Below are positions 1-7,662 of a DNA stretch of 64,000 nt, in pieces. Numbering within the stretch: position 1 is the first letter of the stretch; every line of letters starts with the position of its first letter. Source of the stretch: Glaciihabitans tibetensis (GTDB lineage: Bacteria; Actinomycetota; Actinomycetes; Actinomycetales; Microbacteriaceae). Position numbers and translations under genes: made by a program. The stretch covers positions 186,001 through 250,000 of the forward strand of contig NZ_PVTL01000005.1 in the NCBI RefSeq assembly GCF_003003265.1. Reading direction: 5' to 3'. Below the pieces are notes generated by a model that was not told the origin of the DNA, did not search any database, and was given only the letters and a program-made list of their open reading frames with translations.

Positions 1-549
1 AAAAACTCGACGGACTTCGCCGGGGTGCGCGTCTCTCCCCTGCTGATCATGGCCAAGGCAATCATCTGGGCGTCCCGTCGCAATCCCACGGTCAACTCCG
101 CCTGGACCGACAAAGAGATCATCGTGCGGCACTACGTCAACCTCGGCATCGCGGCCGCGACACCGCGCGGGCTCATCGTTCCGAACGTCAAGGACGCGCA
201 GAGCCTGTCCCTGTTGCAGCTCGCGACCGCGCTGGAGCAGCTCACGATCACCGCGCGTGACGGCAAAACCACTCCGGCGGACATGGCGAACGGCACGATC
301 ACCATTACCAATATCGGATCGTTCGGGATGGACACCGGCACGCCCATCCTCAACTCGGGCGAGGTTGCGATCGTTGCCCTCGGAACGATCAAGCCGAAGC
401 CGTGGGTGGTCGACGGCGAGGTGCGTCCCCGCCTGGTCACCACCATCGGCGCGAGTTTTGACCACCGAGTGGTTGACGGAGACGTGGCCAGCCGGTTCCT
501 GGCGGACGTTGCGAGCGTTATGGAGGAGCCGGCACTACTCCTGGACTGA
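1..549 (+). CDS. 2-oxoacid dehydrogenase E2 (dihydrolipoamide acyltransferase), C-terminal part
   Basis: The gene enters from the left edge; 182 residues are visible and the reading frame is open from base 1. This is the catalytic acyltransferase domain that moves an acyl group from lipoyl-lysine to CoA in the pyruvate, branched-chain or 2-oxoglutarate dehydrogenase complex. The signature DHRVVDG, with the catalytic His, lies near the C-terminus, preceded by the typical [15 protein letters not shown] stretch. The domain ends 'EEPALLLD', normal for the family. The lipoyl and peripheral-subunit-binding domains would be upstream of the window, so the substrate (pyruvate, branched-chain or 2-oxoglutarate) cannot be decided. 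The stop codon is followed closely by short direct repeats. Confidence 0.93.
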   Translation, partial: KNSTDFAGVRVSPLLIMAKAIIWASRRNPTVNSAWTDKEIIVRHYVNLGIAAATPRGLIVPNVKDAQSLSLLQLATALEQLTITARDGKTTPADMANGTITITNIGSFGMDTGTPILNSGEVAIVALGTIKPKPWVVDGEVRPRLVTTIGASFDHRVVDGDVASRFLADVASVMEEPALLLD

Positions 550-944
550 TCGCCGCCGTCTGGAGCCAGTGGACAGCAATCAGCGAGTGGACAGCAATCA
601 TCACGCGGGCGCCTCGACCGGGCAGCAACTGTCGAGCCGCCCCGTTGACCGGACAGCACCCGACCGTGTTCGGGCCGGAACCGCTCGAGACCTGGCCGCT
701 CGGCGGCGTCGTGCTGCCCGAATCGTCGTGAACTGCCCGCTGGGAGGGGCAGAGGCGCCACGGGCGCAACAACCGAGACACTGGACAGACGCGGGGCGCG
801 CATGGGACGTCGCCGACGACCTGGCTGGTCCGACGACCTGGCTGGTTCGACGACCTCGATGTTCCGACGACCTCGATGTTCCGACGACCTCGATGTTCCG
901 ACATATTGGATGGCCGGGACAACCGTCACGGCGGTCGCCTCGAT
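550..944. other. Intergenic region with two sets of direct repeats
   Basis: About 400 bases between the E2 gene and the zinc importer promoter carry no gene I can support. The stretch holds a 15-base direct repeat AGTGGACAGCAATCA at 568-582 and 586-600 (18-base period) just after the E2 stop, and a 17-base tandem array at 821-905. Frames across it are open only because of the high GC content and resemble nothing known to me. Confidence 0.7.
821..905. repeat. 17-bp tandem repeat, five units
   Basis: Five consecutive 17-base units (821-837, 838-854, 855-871, 872-888, 889-905). The last three share CTCGATGTTCCGAC and the first two share CTGGCTGGT(C/T)CGACGAC. The array ends 39 bases before the -35 of the znuA promoter. 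It is one of many short tandem arrays in this window. Confidence 0.9.
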
Positions 945-972
945 TTGCGAAGCTGGCGAGCTCCCCTATAGT
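945..972 (+). promoter_or_regulatory. Predicted sigma70-type promoter of the znu-zur operon
   Basis: A -35 like TTGCGA (945-950) and a -10 TATAGT (967-972) are separated by 16 bases. The expected start site, near 979, falls inside the Zur-like palindrome that follows. Placement is inferred from hexamer match and spacing only. Confidence 0.6.
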
Positions 973-987
973 TGATAACGGATATCA
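973..987. promoter_or_regulatory. Zur-like operator
   Basis: The 15-base sequence TGATAACGGATATCA is a dyad with perfect TGATA/TATCA arms. It lies directly downstream of the predicted -10 and overlaps the predicted start site of the zinc importer operon, which also encodes a Fur-family regulator with the zinc-uptake context of Zur. Fur-family boxes are AT-rich 15-base dyads of this general shape. The assignment to Zur is inference from position and context. Confidence 0.6.
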
Positions 988-1024
988 TTACGGTGTCCTC
1001 CTACGACTCTAGAAAGTCCCCACC

Positions 1025-2044
1025 ATGCGCCTCCCCGTATCCCTCAGCTTCGCTACCGCAGGCGTCGCCCTCACTGCGCTCGCGCTTTCCGGATGTGCGA
1101 GCACACCCGCCGCATCCGCGGACGGCACCGTTCACATCGTCGCGTCGACCAACGTCTACGGCGATATTGCCGAGCAGATCGGGGGCGACCTCGTCACCGT
1201 CACCAGCTTCATCACCGGCGCCGCGCAGGACCCGCACAGCTACGAGGCCTCGGCCCAGGACCAGCTCGCCCTCTCGAAGGCGTCGATCGTCATCGAGAAC
1301 GGGGGCGGTTACGATCCCTTCATCGACACCCTGCTCGACGCCGCCAGCAACGATGACGTTGCAGTGATCAACGCGTCCGAGGTGTCCGGGCTGCTCGACG
1401 GCGATGACGAGCACGCAGATGACGAGCACGCAGACGAGGCCAGCACCGGCGAGGCGAGCACCGACGAGGCCAGCACCGACGAGCACACCGAGGACGACGG
1501 CCACGACCACATCGAGGGCTTCAACGAGCACGTCTGGTACAGCTTCCACGGCGTGGAGCGCGTCGCCGAGGCCATTGCCACCGAGTTGAGCACCGTCGAC
1601 GCGGACAACGCCGACACCTACGAGGCAAACCTCGCCGCGTTCGTCGAGAAGATCGCCACCCTCGAGGCAGACGCGGAAACGCTGCGCGCAAACACCGCCG
1701 GCCTGGGCGCGGCTATCACCGAGCCCGTGCCGCTGTACCTGCTCGAAGAAGTCGGCCTGACGAACAGGACCCCGGACGAGTTTTCTGAGGCAATCGAAGA
1801 GGGAACGGATGTCGCGCCGCTGGTGCTTCAGCAGACGCTCGCTCTCTTCGAGGGCACCGACGTTGCGCTGCTTGCATACAACGAGCAGACCGCCGGGGCA
1901 GAGACCGAGCAGGTGCGGGATGCCGCGGACGCCGCGGGCATCCCGGTGGTCTCGTTCAGCGAGACGCTCCCGGATGGAGCAGACTACATTTCGTGGATGA
2001 CCGAAAACCTCGCAGCGATCTCCGCCGCGGTCAGCCCGGAGTGA
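1025..2044 (+). CDS. znuA: Zinc ABC transporter substrate-binding lipoprotein (ZnuA family)
   Basis: A 339-residue extracellular solute-binding lipoprotein that captures zinc (possibly manganese) and passes it to the ABC permease. A signal peptide ends in the lipobox LSGC (about residues 21-24), so Cys24 should carry the lipid. The mature protein shows the cluster-9 binding-protein fold signature: an early 'DPHSYE' metal-ligand His, an acidic His-rich loop (about residues 128-165), HVW after it, and a C-terminal YNEQT/SFSETLPDGADYISWM region. The acidic His-rich loop is characteristic of zinc rather than manganese binders. That loop is built from 15-base DNA repeats (1406-1435 and 1439-1483) and so may vary in length between strains. 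The stop codon overlaps the GTG of the ATPase gene. It is the first gene of the znuA-znuC-znuB-zur operon. Confidence 0.9.
   Translation: MRLPVSLSFATAGVALTALALSGCASTPAASADGTVHIVASTNVYGDIAEQIGGDLVTVTSFITGAAQDPHSYEASAQDQLALSKASIVIENGGGYDPFIDTLLDAASNDDVAVINASEVSGLLDGDDEHADDEHADEASTGEASTDEASTDEHTEDDGHDHIEGFNEHVWYSFHGVERVAEAIATELSTVDADNADTYEANLAAFVEKIATLEADAETLRANTAGLGAAITEPVPLYLLEEVGLTNRTPDEFSEAIEEGTDVAPLVLQQTLALFEGTDVALLAYNEQTAGAETEQVRDAADAAGIPVVSFSETLPDGADYISWMTENLAAISAAVSPE
1406..1483 (+). repeat. In-frame 15-bp repeats coding the ZnuA His/Asp loop
   Basis: Two 15-base units at 1406-1420 and 1421-1435 encode DEHAD, and three related units at 1439-1483 encode AS-T-(G/D)-E pentapeptides. All are in frame, so copy-number change would lengthen or shorten the metal-binding loop without a frameshift. 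Confidence 0.85.
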
Positions 2045-2877
2045 CGCCAGACTCTGCCGCTGCGCCCGTTCTCAGCTTCGCAGACGCATCGCTCGGTTTC
2101 GGCTCCCGAATCCTCTGGCGCGGCCTCGACCTGAACATCCGACCGGGGGAGTTCCTCGCGGTACTCGGACCCAACGGATCCGGCAAGACCAGTCTGCTGA
2201 AAACCATTCTTGGCCAGCAAAAACTTGACTCCGGCTCGGTGACGCTCGCCGGTGCGGCAGTGCGCCACGGTGACCGGCGCATCGGCTACATTCCGCAGCA
2301 GAAGCTGATTCCCGCCGGTGTTCCGCTGCGGGGTCGCGACCTGGTTGCGCTCGGGGTCAATGGGCATCGGTTCGGTGTTCCTCTGGCCTCCCGCGCCGTG
2401 CGTCGACGCGTCGACGAGTTGCTCGCCGACGTCGGAGCGACAGCCTACGGCGACCAACCGGTGGGGGAGTTGTCTGGCGGCGAGCAGCAGCGACTGCGTG
2501 TCGGACAGGCCCTCGCGGGCGATCCCGTGTTGCTGCTCTGTGACGAACCGTTGCTCAGCCTCGACCTGCAGCACCAGCGCGGGGTGTCCGAGCTGATTGA
2601 CCGACGACGCCGAGAACACAACACCGCGGTGGTCTTTGTTACCCACGACGTCAATCCCGTGCTCGGCATGGTGGATCGAATTCTCTATCTTGCCGCTGGG
2701 CAGTTCCGCGAGGGCACCCCCGCAGAGGTGCTCCGCAGCGACGTGCTCAGCGAGCTATACGGCACGCCGGTTGAGGTGCTGCGCAGCGGCGAGCGGGTGT
2801 TCGTTGCCGGAGTGCCGGATGGTCATGCTGAAGGCCACCACCACGCGGATCCTCACCGCGGAGAGGGCGCCTCCTGA
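2041..2877 (+). CDS. znuC: Zinc ABC transporter ATP-binding protein
   Basis: The ATPase of the zinc importer, 278 residues if translation starts at GTG 2041. That GTG overlaps the znuA stop (GTGA), which is why I prefer it over an ATG at 1993 that would lie inside znuA. Walker A is GPNGSGKT, the ABC signature is LSGGEQQR, Walker B is VLLLCDEP with Cys where Leu is usual, and the switch His sits in VTHD. The C-terminal tail is His-rich (HAEGHHHADPH), which may bind or sense zinc; this is an inference. The gene ends in a TGATG junction with the permease gene. Confidence 0.93.
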   Translation: MTPDSAAAPVLSFADASLGFGSRILWRGLDLNIRPGEFLAVLGPNGSGKTSLLKTILGQQKLDSGSVTLAGAAVRHGDRRIGYIPQQKLIPAGVPLRGRDLVALGVNGHRFGVPLASRAVRRRVDELLADVGATAYGDQPVGELSGGEQQRLRVGQALAGDPVLLLCDEPLLSLDLQHQRGVSELIDRRRREHNTAVVFVTHDVNPVLGMVDRILYLAAGQFREGTPAEVLRSDVLSELYGTPVEVLRSGERVFVAGVPDGHAEGHHHADPHRGEGAS

Positions 2878-3803
2878 TGGACACCCTCGGCGACCTCTGG
2901 TCGAGCCTTTTCAGCTTCGAAAACTACGGCGAGCTGGTTGTACTGCTGTCGAACTCCATCATCGCGGCCGCCGTTCTCGGCATTGTCGGCGGCCTGATCG
3001 GGGTTTTTGTGATGCAGCGTGACATGGCCTTTGCCGTGCACGGCATCAGCGAGCTGTCGTTCGCCGGCGCGGCCGGTGCGCTGCTGATTGGCGCCAACGT
3101 GGTCACGGGATCCCTCGTGGGTTCCCTGCTCGCGGCGATCCTGATCGGCGTGCTCGGGTCGAAGGCTCGGGACCGAAACTCGATCATCGGGGTCCTGATG
3201 CCGTTCGGCCTCGGGCTCGGCATCCTCTTCCTCGCCCTCTACCCCGGCAGGAGCGCGAACAAGTTCGGGTTGCTCACCGGGCAGATCATCTCGGTCGATA
3301 TCCCGCAGCTGGGCCTGCTCATGGGCATCGGTGTCGTGGTGCTTGTGGCGCTTCTCGTCATGTGGCGCCCGCTGACCTTTGACAGTCTCGATGCGGATGT
3401 CGCGGCCGCTCGTGGCGTGCCGTCCCGGGTTATCGCCCTCGCCTTCATGGTGCTGCTCGGCCTCACGGTCGCCGTGTCGGTGCAGATCATCGGGTCGCTG
3501 CTGGTGCTGGCGCTGCTGGTCACCCCGGCGGCCGCTGCGCTGCGGGTGTCGTCGTCGCCGGTTCTCGTACCGCTGCTCAGCATGGGCTTCGGTTTGGTTT
3601 CTGCGCTCGGGGGAGTGCTGCTCGCGCTCGGGGGCTCATTGCCCATCAGCCCGTTCATCACCACAATCTCGTTCACCATCTATGTGGTCTGCCGACTGCT
3701 CGCACTGCGCAAACGCGGTGCGGGGCGCGACCGCGGAGCTGGACGTAACCGTGGTGCCCCGCTCGCACCGCAGCGCGCGGCGCTAAAATCGGCAGGAAGC
3801 TAA
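2877..3803 (+). CDS. znuB: Zinc ABC transporter permease
   Basis: A 308-residue integral membrane permease of the ABC-3 (ZnuB/MntB) family with about eight hydrophobic segments. It starts at ATG 2877, which overlaps the ATPase stop by one base. The segment GGLIGVFVMQRDMAFAVHG near residue 40 is the family's conserved cytoplasmic region, with 'FAGAAG' following. The C-terminal tail after the last membrane segment is short and Arg-rich (about residues 280-308). It forms the translocation channel for the zinc delivered by the lipoprotein at 1025-2044. The zur gene follows after 13 bases. Confidence 0.92.
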   Translation: MDTLGDLWSSLFSFENYGELVVLLSNSIIAAAVLGIVGGLIGVFVMQRDMAFAVHGISELSFAGAAGALLIGANVVTGSLVGSLLAAILIGVLGSKARDRNSIIGVLMPFGLGLGILFLALYPGRSANKFGLLTGQIISVDIPQLGLLMGIGVVVLVALLVMWRPLTFDSLDADVAAARGVPSRVIALAFMVLLGLTVAVSVQIIGSLLVLALLVTPAAAALRVSSSPVLVPLLSMGFGLVSALGGVLLALGGSLPISPFITTISFTIYVVCRLLALRKRGAGRDRGAGRNRGAPLAPQRAALKSAGS

Positions 3804-3816
3804 CGAGGAGTTACGG

Positions 3817-4203
3817 GTGAAGCGCAATACCTGGCAGCGAGAGGCCGTTCGCGAGGCCCTCGGCACGTCCGAGGGATTTGTGAGCGCGCAGGGGCTCCAT
3901 TCGGCCCTGCGGGACGCTGGCTCTCCCATCGGGCTGGCGACGGTCTACCGCGCGCTCGCGGACCTCGCGGTCGAGGGGGATGCCGACTCGCTCCAGCAGG
4001 AGGGTGAGAGCCTGTACCGGGCCTGCACCCCGGGAAGCCATCACCACCACCTCATCTGCCGCAATTGCGGGCTGACGGTGGAGATCGAGGCGGACGCGGT
4101 GGAGAGCTGGGCGTCACAGGTCGCGGCGGAGCATGGTTTCACCCAGCCGAGTCACGTCGTGGACGTCTTCGGCCTGTGCGCGAACTGTCGCGCCGCCCAG
4201 TGA
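3817..4203 (+). CDS. zur: Fur-family metalloregulator, probably Zur
   Basis: A 128-residue Fur-family repressor. The start is GTG 3817 with RBS ACGAGGAG (3803-3810). The N-terminal winged helix (about residues 1-75) includes the family helix 'GLATVYRALADLAVEGDAD'. The metal region has a four-His run followed by CRNCG, and a second CANC pair at the C-terminus, giving the structural Cys4 zinc site. Its position as the last gene of a zinc importer operon, and the Zur-like dyad on that operon's promoter, argue for zinc rather than iron sensing. It would repress znuA-znuC-znuB-zur when zinc is plentiful, and so also itself. Whether it controls the ribosomal protein genes just downstream is not shown by an obvious operator. 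Confidence 0.85.
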   Translation: MKRNTWQREAVREALGTSEGFVSAQGLHSALRDAGSPIGLATVYRALADLAVEGDADSLQQEGESLYRACTPGSHHHHLICRNCGLTVEIEADAVESWASQVAAEHGFTQPSHVVDVFGLCANCRAAQ

Positions 4204-4237
4204 CGCGGCCCCGCGGCATCCAGCTCACCAAATAATG

Positions 4238-4266
4238 TTGCGCGATGGTGTGCAGCCCCGTAGGAT
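4238..4266 (+). promoter_or_regulatory. Predicted promoter of the rpmB-rpmG-rpsN operon
   Basis: TTGCGC (4238-4243) and TAGGAT (4261-4266) are spaced by exactly 17 bases. This places a transcription start near 4273 and leaves a leader of about 150 bases before rpmB. I see no TGATA/TATCA dyad like the one at znuA near this promoter. Confidence 0.55.
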
Positions 4267-4278
4267 AGCTCCTTGGTT

Positions 4279-4404
4279 GAGTGGTATCCACACTCACATG
4301 TACGCCAATCCCCACATGTAGGTCGATTCTTCACCGAAGAGGCCTGCTGAAAGAGGATTTTGCGCGTGCCGACAAGGGATCTTGGGTAGAGCACCTCGCT
4401 CTAC
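4279..4404 (+). promoter_or_regulatory. Structured 5' leader of rpmB (candidate cis-regulatory RNA)
   Basis: The leader contains three simple hairpins: GAGTG/CACTC (4279-4283 with 4291-4295), TCTTC/GAAGA with a three-base loop (4328-4340), and GTAGAGC/GCTCTAC with a five-base loop (4386-4404). The last hairpin ends six bases before the AAGGAGAAG ribosome binding site (4411-4419). A direct repeat CACATGTA occurs at 4295-4302 and 4313-4320. Ribosomal protein leaders are often autoregulatory; that role here is inference. Confidence 0.4.
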
Positions 4405-4423
4405 GGTACTAAGGAGAAGACAC

Positions 4424-4660
4424 ATGGCAGCAACCTGCCAGGTGACCGGAGCCATTCCCGGCTTTGGGCACAACATTTCCCACTCGCACCGACGCACCAA
4501 GCGTCGTTTCGACCCGAACGTGCAGAAGAAGACGTACTACGTCCCCTCGCTGCGCCGCAACGTAACCCTGACGCTCAGCGCCAAGGGCATCAAGGTCATT
4601 GACGTACGCGGCATTGAGTCCGTCGTCAAGGACATCCTCGGACGTGGGGTGAAGATCTAA
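4424..4660 (+). CDS. rpmB: 50S ribosomal protein L28, zinc-free type
   Basis: A 78-residue L28, a normal length. Start ATG 4424 follows RBS AAGGAGAAG; the in-frame ATG 42 bases upstream would lie across the leader hairpin and is not used. The protein has a single Cys (residue 5) and so lacks the CxxC pairs of the zinc-ribbon form. It is the zinc-independent ('C-minus') paralogue type. The stop TAA shares its last base with the ATG of rpmG (TAATG). It sits with L33 and S14 of the same zinc-free type next to zur, a combination known in actinobacteria as part of the response to zinc shortage. I cannot see whether zinc-binding paralogues exist elsewhere in the genome. Confidence 0.96.
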   Translation: MAATCQVTGAIPGFGHNISHSHRRTKRRFDPNVQKKTYYVPSLRRNVTLTLSAKGIKVIDVRGIESVVKDILGRGVKI

Positions 4661-4827
4661 TGGCTAAGCACCAGGACGTACGTCCGATCATCAAGCTCCG
4701 TTCGACCGCGGGAACCGGGTACACCTACGTGACCCGCAAGAACCGTCGTAACGACCCTGACCGTCTCGTGCTGAAGAAGTACGACCCCGTCGTACGCAAG
4801 CACGTCGAATTCCGCGAGGAGCGCTAA
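4660..4827 (+). CDS. rpmG: 50S ribosomal protein L33, zinc-free type
   Basis: A 55-residue L33 starting [13 protein letters not shown] and ending HVEFREER. There is no cysteine in the whole protein, so this is the zinc-independent form. The ATG overlaps the rpmB stop by one base (TAATG), giving tight translational coupling, and rpsN starts two bases after its stop. The length is standard for L33. Confidence 0.96.
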   Translation: MAKHQDVRPIIKLRSTAGTGYTYVTRKNRRNDPDRLVLKKYDPVVRKHVEFREER

Positions 4828-4829
4828 CA

Positions 4830-5135
4830 ATGGCCAAGAAGAGCATGATTGCCAAGAACGAGCAGCGCAAGGTCATCGTCGCGCGCTACGCCGCGAAGCG
4901 TCTCGAACTGAAGAAGGCACTCGTCGACCCCGCAGGGACCGACGAGTCCCGCGAGGCCGCCCGCGTCGGTCTCCAGAAGCTTCCGCGCAACGCGTCGCCG
5001 GTCCGCGTCCGCGGCCGCGACTCCATTGACGGTCGCCCGCGTGGTTACCTCAGCCAGTTCGGTGTTTCCCGTGTTCGCTTCCGCGACATGGCGCACCGGG
5101 GCGAATTGCCCGGTATTACCAAGTCCAGCTGGTAG
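4830..5135 (+). CDS. rpsN: 30S ribosomal protein S14, long zinc-free type
   Basis: A 101-residue S14 beginning [13 protein letters not shown] and ending with the conserved [12 protein letters not shown]. The long form without cysteines is the zinc-independent paralogue, while actinobacteria often carry a 61-residue zinc-binding S14 in the main ribosomal operon. It is the third gene of the rpmB-rpmG-rpsN unit. A weak GAGGCG/CGCCTC hairpin (5140-5160) follows the stop and separates it from hup. Confidence 0.96.
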   Translation: MAKKSMIAKNEQRKVIVARYAAKRLELKKALVDPAGTDESREAARVGLQKLPRNASPVRVRGRDSIDGRPRGYLSQFGVSRVRFRDMAHRGELPGITKSSW

Positions 5136-5209
5136 GTTCGAGGCGGTTCCACAGCGCCTCGGCCTGCCGGAACAGTCTCTAATTGCACAAAGTCCGAGGA
5201 GGACAACTC

Positions 5210-5497
5210 ATGGCTGATAAGTCACTGAACCGCACTGAGCTCGTTGCCGCTGTTGCCGCTGAGTCTGGCCAGAGCCAGGCAACTGTCAACGGTGTGTTCG
5301 ACGCACTGTTCTCGACCCTCGCCACGTCCGTGGCCGAGGGAACCAAGGTCACCATCCCGGGCTGGCTCGCAGTGGAGCGCACGCACCGTGCCGCTCGCGC
5401 TGGTCGCAACCCGCAGACCGGTGAAGCAATCCAGATTCAGGCAAGCTTCGGCGTGAAGGTCAGCGCCGGCAGCAAGCTGAAGGCTGCTGCCAAGTAG
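5210..5497 (+). CDS. hup: HU-family nucleoid DNA-binding protein
   Basis: A 95-residue HU/IHF-family protein that binds and bends DNA as a dimer. The start is ATG 5210 after RBS GAGGAGGA. The signature region 'GRNPQTGEAIQIQA' in the DNA-binding arm is clear, and the length is that of simple HU without the long Lys/Ala-rich tail found in mycobacterial HupB. A strong hairpin terminator follows. The gene probably has its own promoter in 5136-5209, and its position after rpsN is typical for the family of genomes suggested here. Confidence 0.95.
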   Translation: MADKSLNRTELVAAVAAESGQSQATVNGVFDALFSTLATSVAEGTKVTIPGWLAVERTHRAARAGRNPQTGEAIQIQASFGVKVSAGSKLKAAAK

Positions 5498-5512
5498 CTT
5501 TTGCTTTTCGAG

Positions 5513-5542
5513 GGGGACGGTGGCCGAAAGGTCGCCGTCCCC
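5513..5542 (+). terminator. Terminator after hup
   Basis: The stem GGGGACGGTGGCC (5513-5525) pairs with GGTCGCCGTCCCC (5530-5542), 13 pairs with one G-U and a GAAA tetraloop, followed by TTT. It separates hup from the copper gene. Confidence 0.85.
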
Positions 5543-5626
5543 TTTGGCGTACCCGGTCGCGTGGGCGTACGCCGAGGGTGGGTGCACACGCACGTGACGC
5601 ACACCTAAAGCGCCTAAGCTTTTACG

Positions 5627-7609
5627 GTGAACCGTCTTGCCCGACCGCTGGGCCCCGCCCTGCTGCTGCTAGTGGCGTTCCTCACCCTTTTCGTTTCCCT
5701 GGCGTACGGCGGGGGAGCAGACGCCCCGCTCGCCACCGACCCCGGCGCCGCCGTGCGCTACGGTCTGCCCGTCTCCAAGCTCCTGGTCAACCTCGGCGCT
5801 GCAGGATCGCTGGGCGGTCTGGTTCTCGCCGCGTTTGCGCTCGCGCAGACCAAGCCGGAATTCGGGCGGGCGTTGGATGTCGCGGCCGGAGCCAGCGCGG
5901 TCTGGACCGTAGCTTCTGCCGCCACCGGATTTCTCACGTTCCTGAGCATCTACAGCCAGCCCGTCAGTTTCGACGACCGCTTCGGCGATCTGCTCGCGAC
6001 CTTTATGACCACGACCGAGCTCGGGCAGGCCTGGCTGACGACGACGCTCGTCGCTGCGGCCCTCACGGTGCTCTGCTTCGCCGTGCGCAACCAGACCGCG
6101 ATTGTGTTCGTCGCCTTTCTTGCCGCCGCCGGGCTTGTGCCGATGGCGCTGCAGGGCCACGCCGGCGGAACCGAGACGCACGACGCCGCGGTCACCGCTA
6201 TCTGGCTGCACATCGTTTTTGCCGCGCTCTGGGTCGGCGGCGTCCTCACCGTCGTCTGCGCTCGCTCGCTCCTCACCGGCAAACGCCTCGGATCTGTGGT
6301 GGAGCGCTACTCGACACTCGCGCTGATCTCGTTCATCGTGGTGGCCGCCTCCGGGTACGTCAGCGCGGAGATCCGGGTCGGAACCCTCGAGAACCTGCTG
6401 ACTCCGTACGGAATCCTTGTGCTCGTCAAGGTCGCCGCGCTCGGCGCGCTCGGGCTGTTCGGTGTTGCCCAGCGGCGGTTCCTGGTCGGGCGGATGAACG
6501 CCTCGACCACCGGAGGGCGTGGCTACTTCTGGTGGCTGGTCACCGCCGAACTGGCGTTTATGGGTCTCGCCTCGGGCGTCGCGGCGGCGCTCGCCCGCAC
6601 GGCCACCCCGCAGACCGAGGTGCCCGCAGCGCAGCTGACCAATCCGACCGCGTCGGAGCTTCTGACCGGCAGCGTCCTACCGGAGCCGCCGACGGCGCTG
6701 CTCTACCTCACCCAGTGGGACTTCGACCTGCTCTGGCTGCTGCTGTGCGGATTCGCGATCTTCTTCTACGTTGCCGGGGTGTGGCGGCTGCGTCGTCGGG
6801 GCGACCGGTGGCCCGCCCATCGCACGGTGCTCTGGATTGCCGGCATCCTGCTGCTGTTCTGGATCACGAACGGGGGAGTGAACCTCTACCAGAAGTACCT
6901 GTTCAGTTCGCACATGCTCGCCCACATGACCCTCGGCATGATGGTGCCGGTGCTGCTGGTTCCCGCCGCTCCCGTGACCCTGCTGCTGCGCACCGTCGCC
7001 AAGCGCTCCGACGGCAGCCGCGGCGCCCGCGAGTGGGTTCTGCTCGCGGTCGGCTCGCGCTACTTCGGGTTCCTGTCCCGGCCGCTGCCCGCAGCAATCC
7101 TGTTCGCCGGGTCCCTTTGGGCGTTTTACTACACGCCCCTGTTCAGCTGGGCGACCACCGACCACATCGGGCACGAGTGGATGATCGTGCACTTCCTGCT
7201 CACCGGGTACCTGTTCGTGTCGTCACTAATCGGCGTCGATCCGTCTCCCCACCAGGCGCCGTACCCGATGCGCCTGCTCATCCTGCTCGGAACGATGGCG
7301 TTCCACGCCTTCTTCGGCTTGACCCTGATGACCGGAACCGGCCTGTTGCTCGCCGATTGGTATGGGGCGCTCGGCTGGGACCGCGGCATCGACGCCATCA
7401 CGGACCAGCAGAACGGCGGCGGGATCGCCTGGAGTGTGGGGGAGATCCCGACTGTGGCCCTGGCGATCGCCGTCGCGACGATGTGGGCGAGGAGCGACGG
7501 CCGCGAGTCGAAACGGTACGACCGCAAAGCCGACCGCGACGGGGACGCGGAACTCGCCAGTTACAACGAAATGCTGGCTCGCCGGGCGAGCGCCGCCCCG
7601 CGTCGCTGA
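5627..7609 (+). CDS. Bifunctional CopD copper-resistance / CtaG-type cytochrome oxidase assembly membrane protein
   Basis: A 660-residue polytopic membrane protein. The N-terminal half (about residues 1-310) is a CopD-like domain with conserved His in 'PMALQGHAGG' and 'AIWLHIVFAALWVGG'. The C-terminal half (about 335-630) matches the Caa3-type CtaG assembly domain, with the membrane His motifs 'SSHMLAHMTLGMM', 'GHEWMIVHFLLTGYLF' and 'FHAFFGLTLM'. The protein probably supplies copper to the CuA/CuB sites of cytochrome c oxidase. The start is GTG 5627, preceded by TAAGCT and six bases, consistent with a leaderless mRNA. The extreme C-terminus is basic and cytoplasmic. It sits after hup, separated by a terminator, so it is a separate transcription unit. 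Confidence 0.9.
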   Translation: MNRLARPLGPALLLLVAFLTLFVSLAYGGGADAPLATDPGAAVRYGLPVSKLLVNLGAAGSLGGLVLAAFALAQTKPEFGRALDVAAGASAVWTVASAATGFLTFLSIYSQPVSFDDRFGDLLATFMTTTELGQAWLTTTLVAAALTVLCFAVRNQTAIVFVAFLAAAGLVPMALQGHAGGTETHDAAVTAIWLHIVFAALWVGGVLTVVCARSLLTGKRLGSVVERYSTLALISFIVVAASGYVSAEIRVGTLENLLTPYGILVLVKVAALGALGLFGVAQRRFLVGRMNASTTGGRGYFWWLVTAELAFMGLASGVAAALARTATPQTEVPAAQLTNPTASELLTGSVLPEPPTALLYLTQWDFDLLWLLLCGFAIFFYVAGVWRLRRRGDRWPAHRTVLWIAGILLLFWITNGGVNLYQKYLFSSHMLAHMTLGMMVPVLLVPAAPVTLLLRTVAKRSDGSRGAREWVLLAVGSRYFGFLSRPLPAAILFAGSLWAFYYTPLFSWATTDHIGHEWMIVHFLLTGYLFVSSLIGVDPSPHQAPYPMRLLILLGTMAFHAFFGLTLMTGTGLLLADWYGALGWDRGIDAITDQQNGGGIAWSVGEIPTVALAIAVATMWARSDGRESKRYDRKADRDGDAELASYNEMLARRASAAPRR

Positions 7610-7662
7610 GAAGCCCTGCACGCTGAGCAATCCCGAACGCACCAAGCCGAGCGCGCACCGCG

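Noticed and set aside
4386-4404. A tRNA or tRNA-like element suggested by GGTAGAGCACCTCGCT-type sequence
   Set aside because: Only a D-arm-like string is present; no anticodon or T-arm follows, and the sequence forms a simple hairpin by itself.
5578-7626. A 682-codon frame overlapping the CopD/CtaG gene
   Set aside because: Its translation is Arg/Ala/Pro-rich without membrane segments or motifs, while the other frame encodes a clear membrane protein with conserved His motifs.
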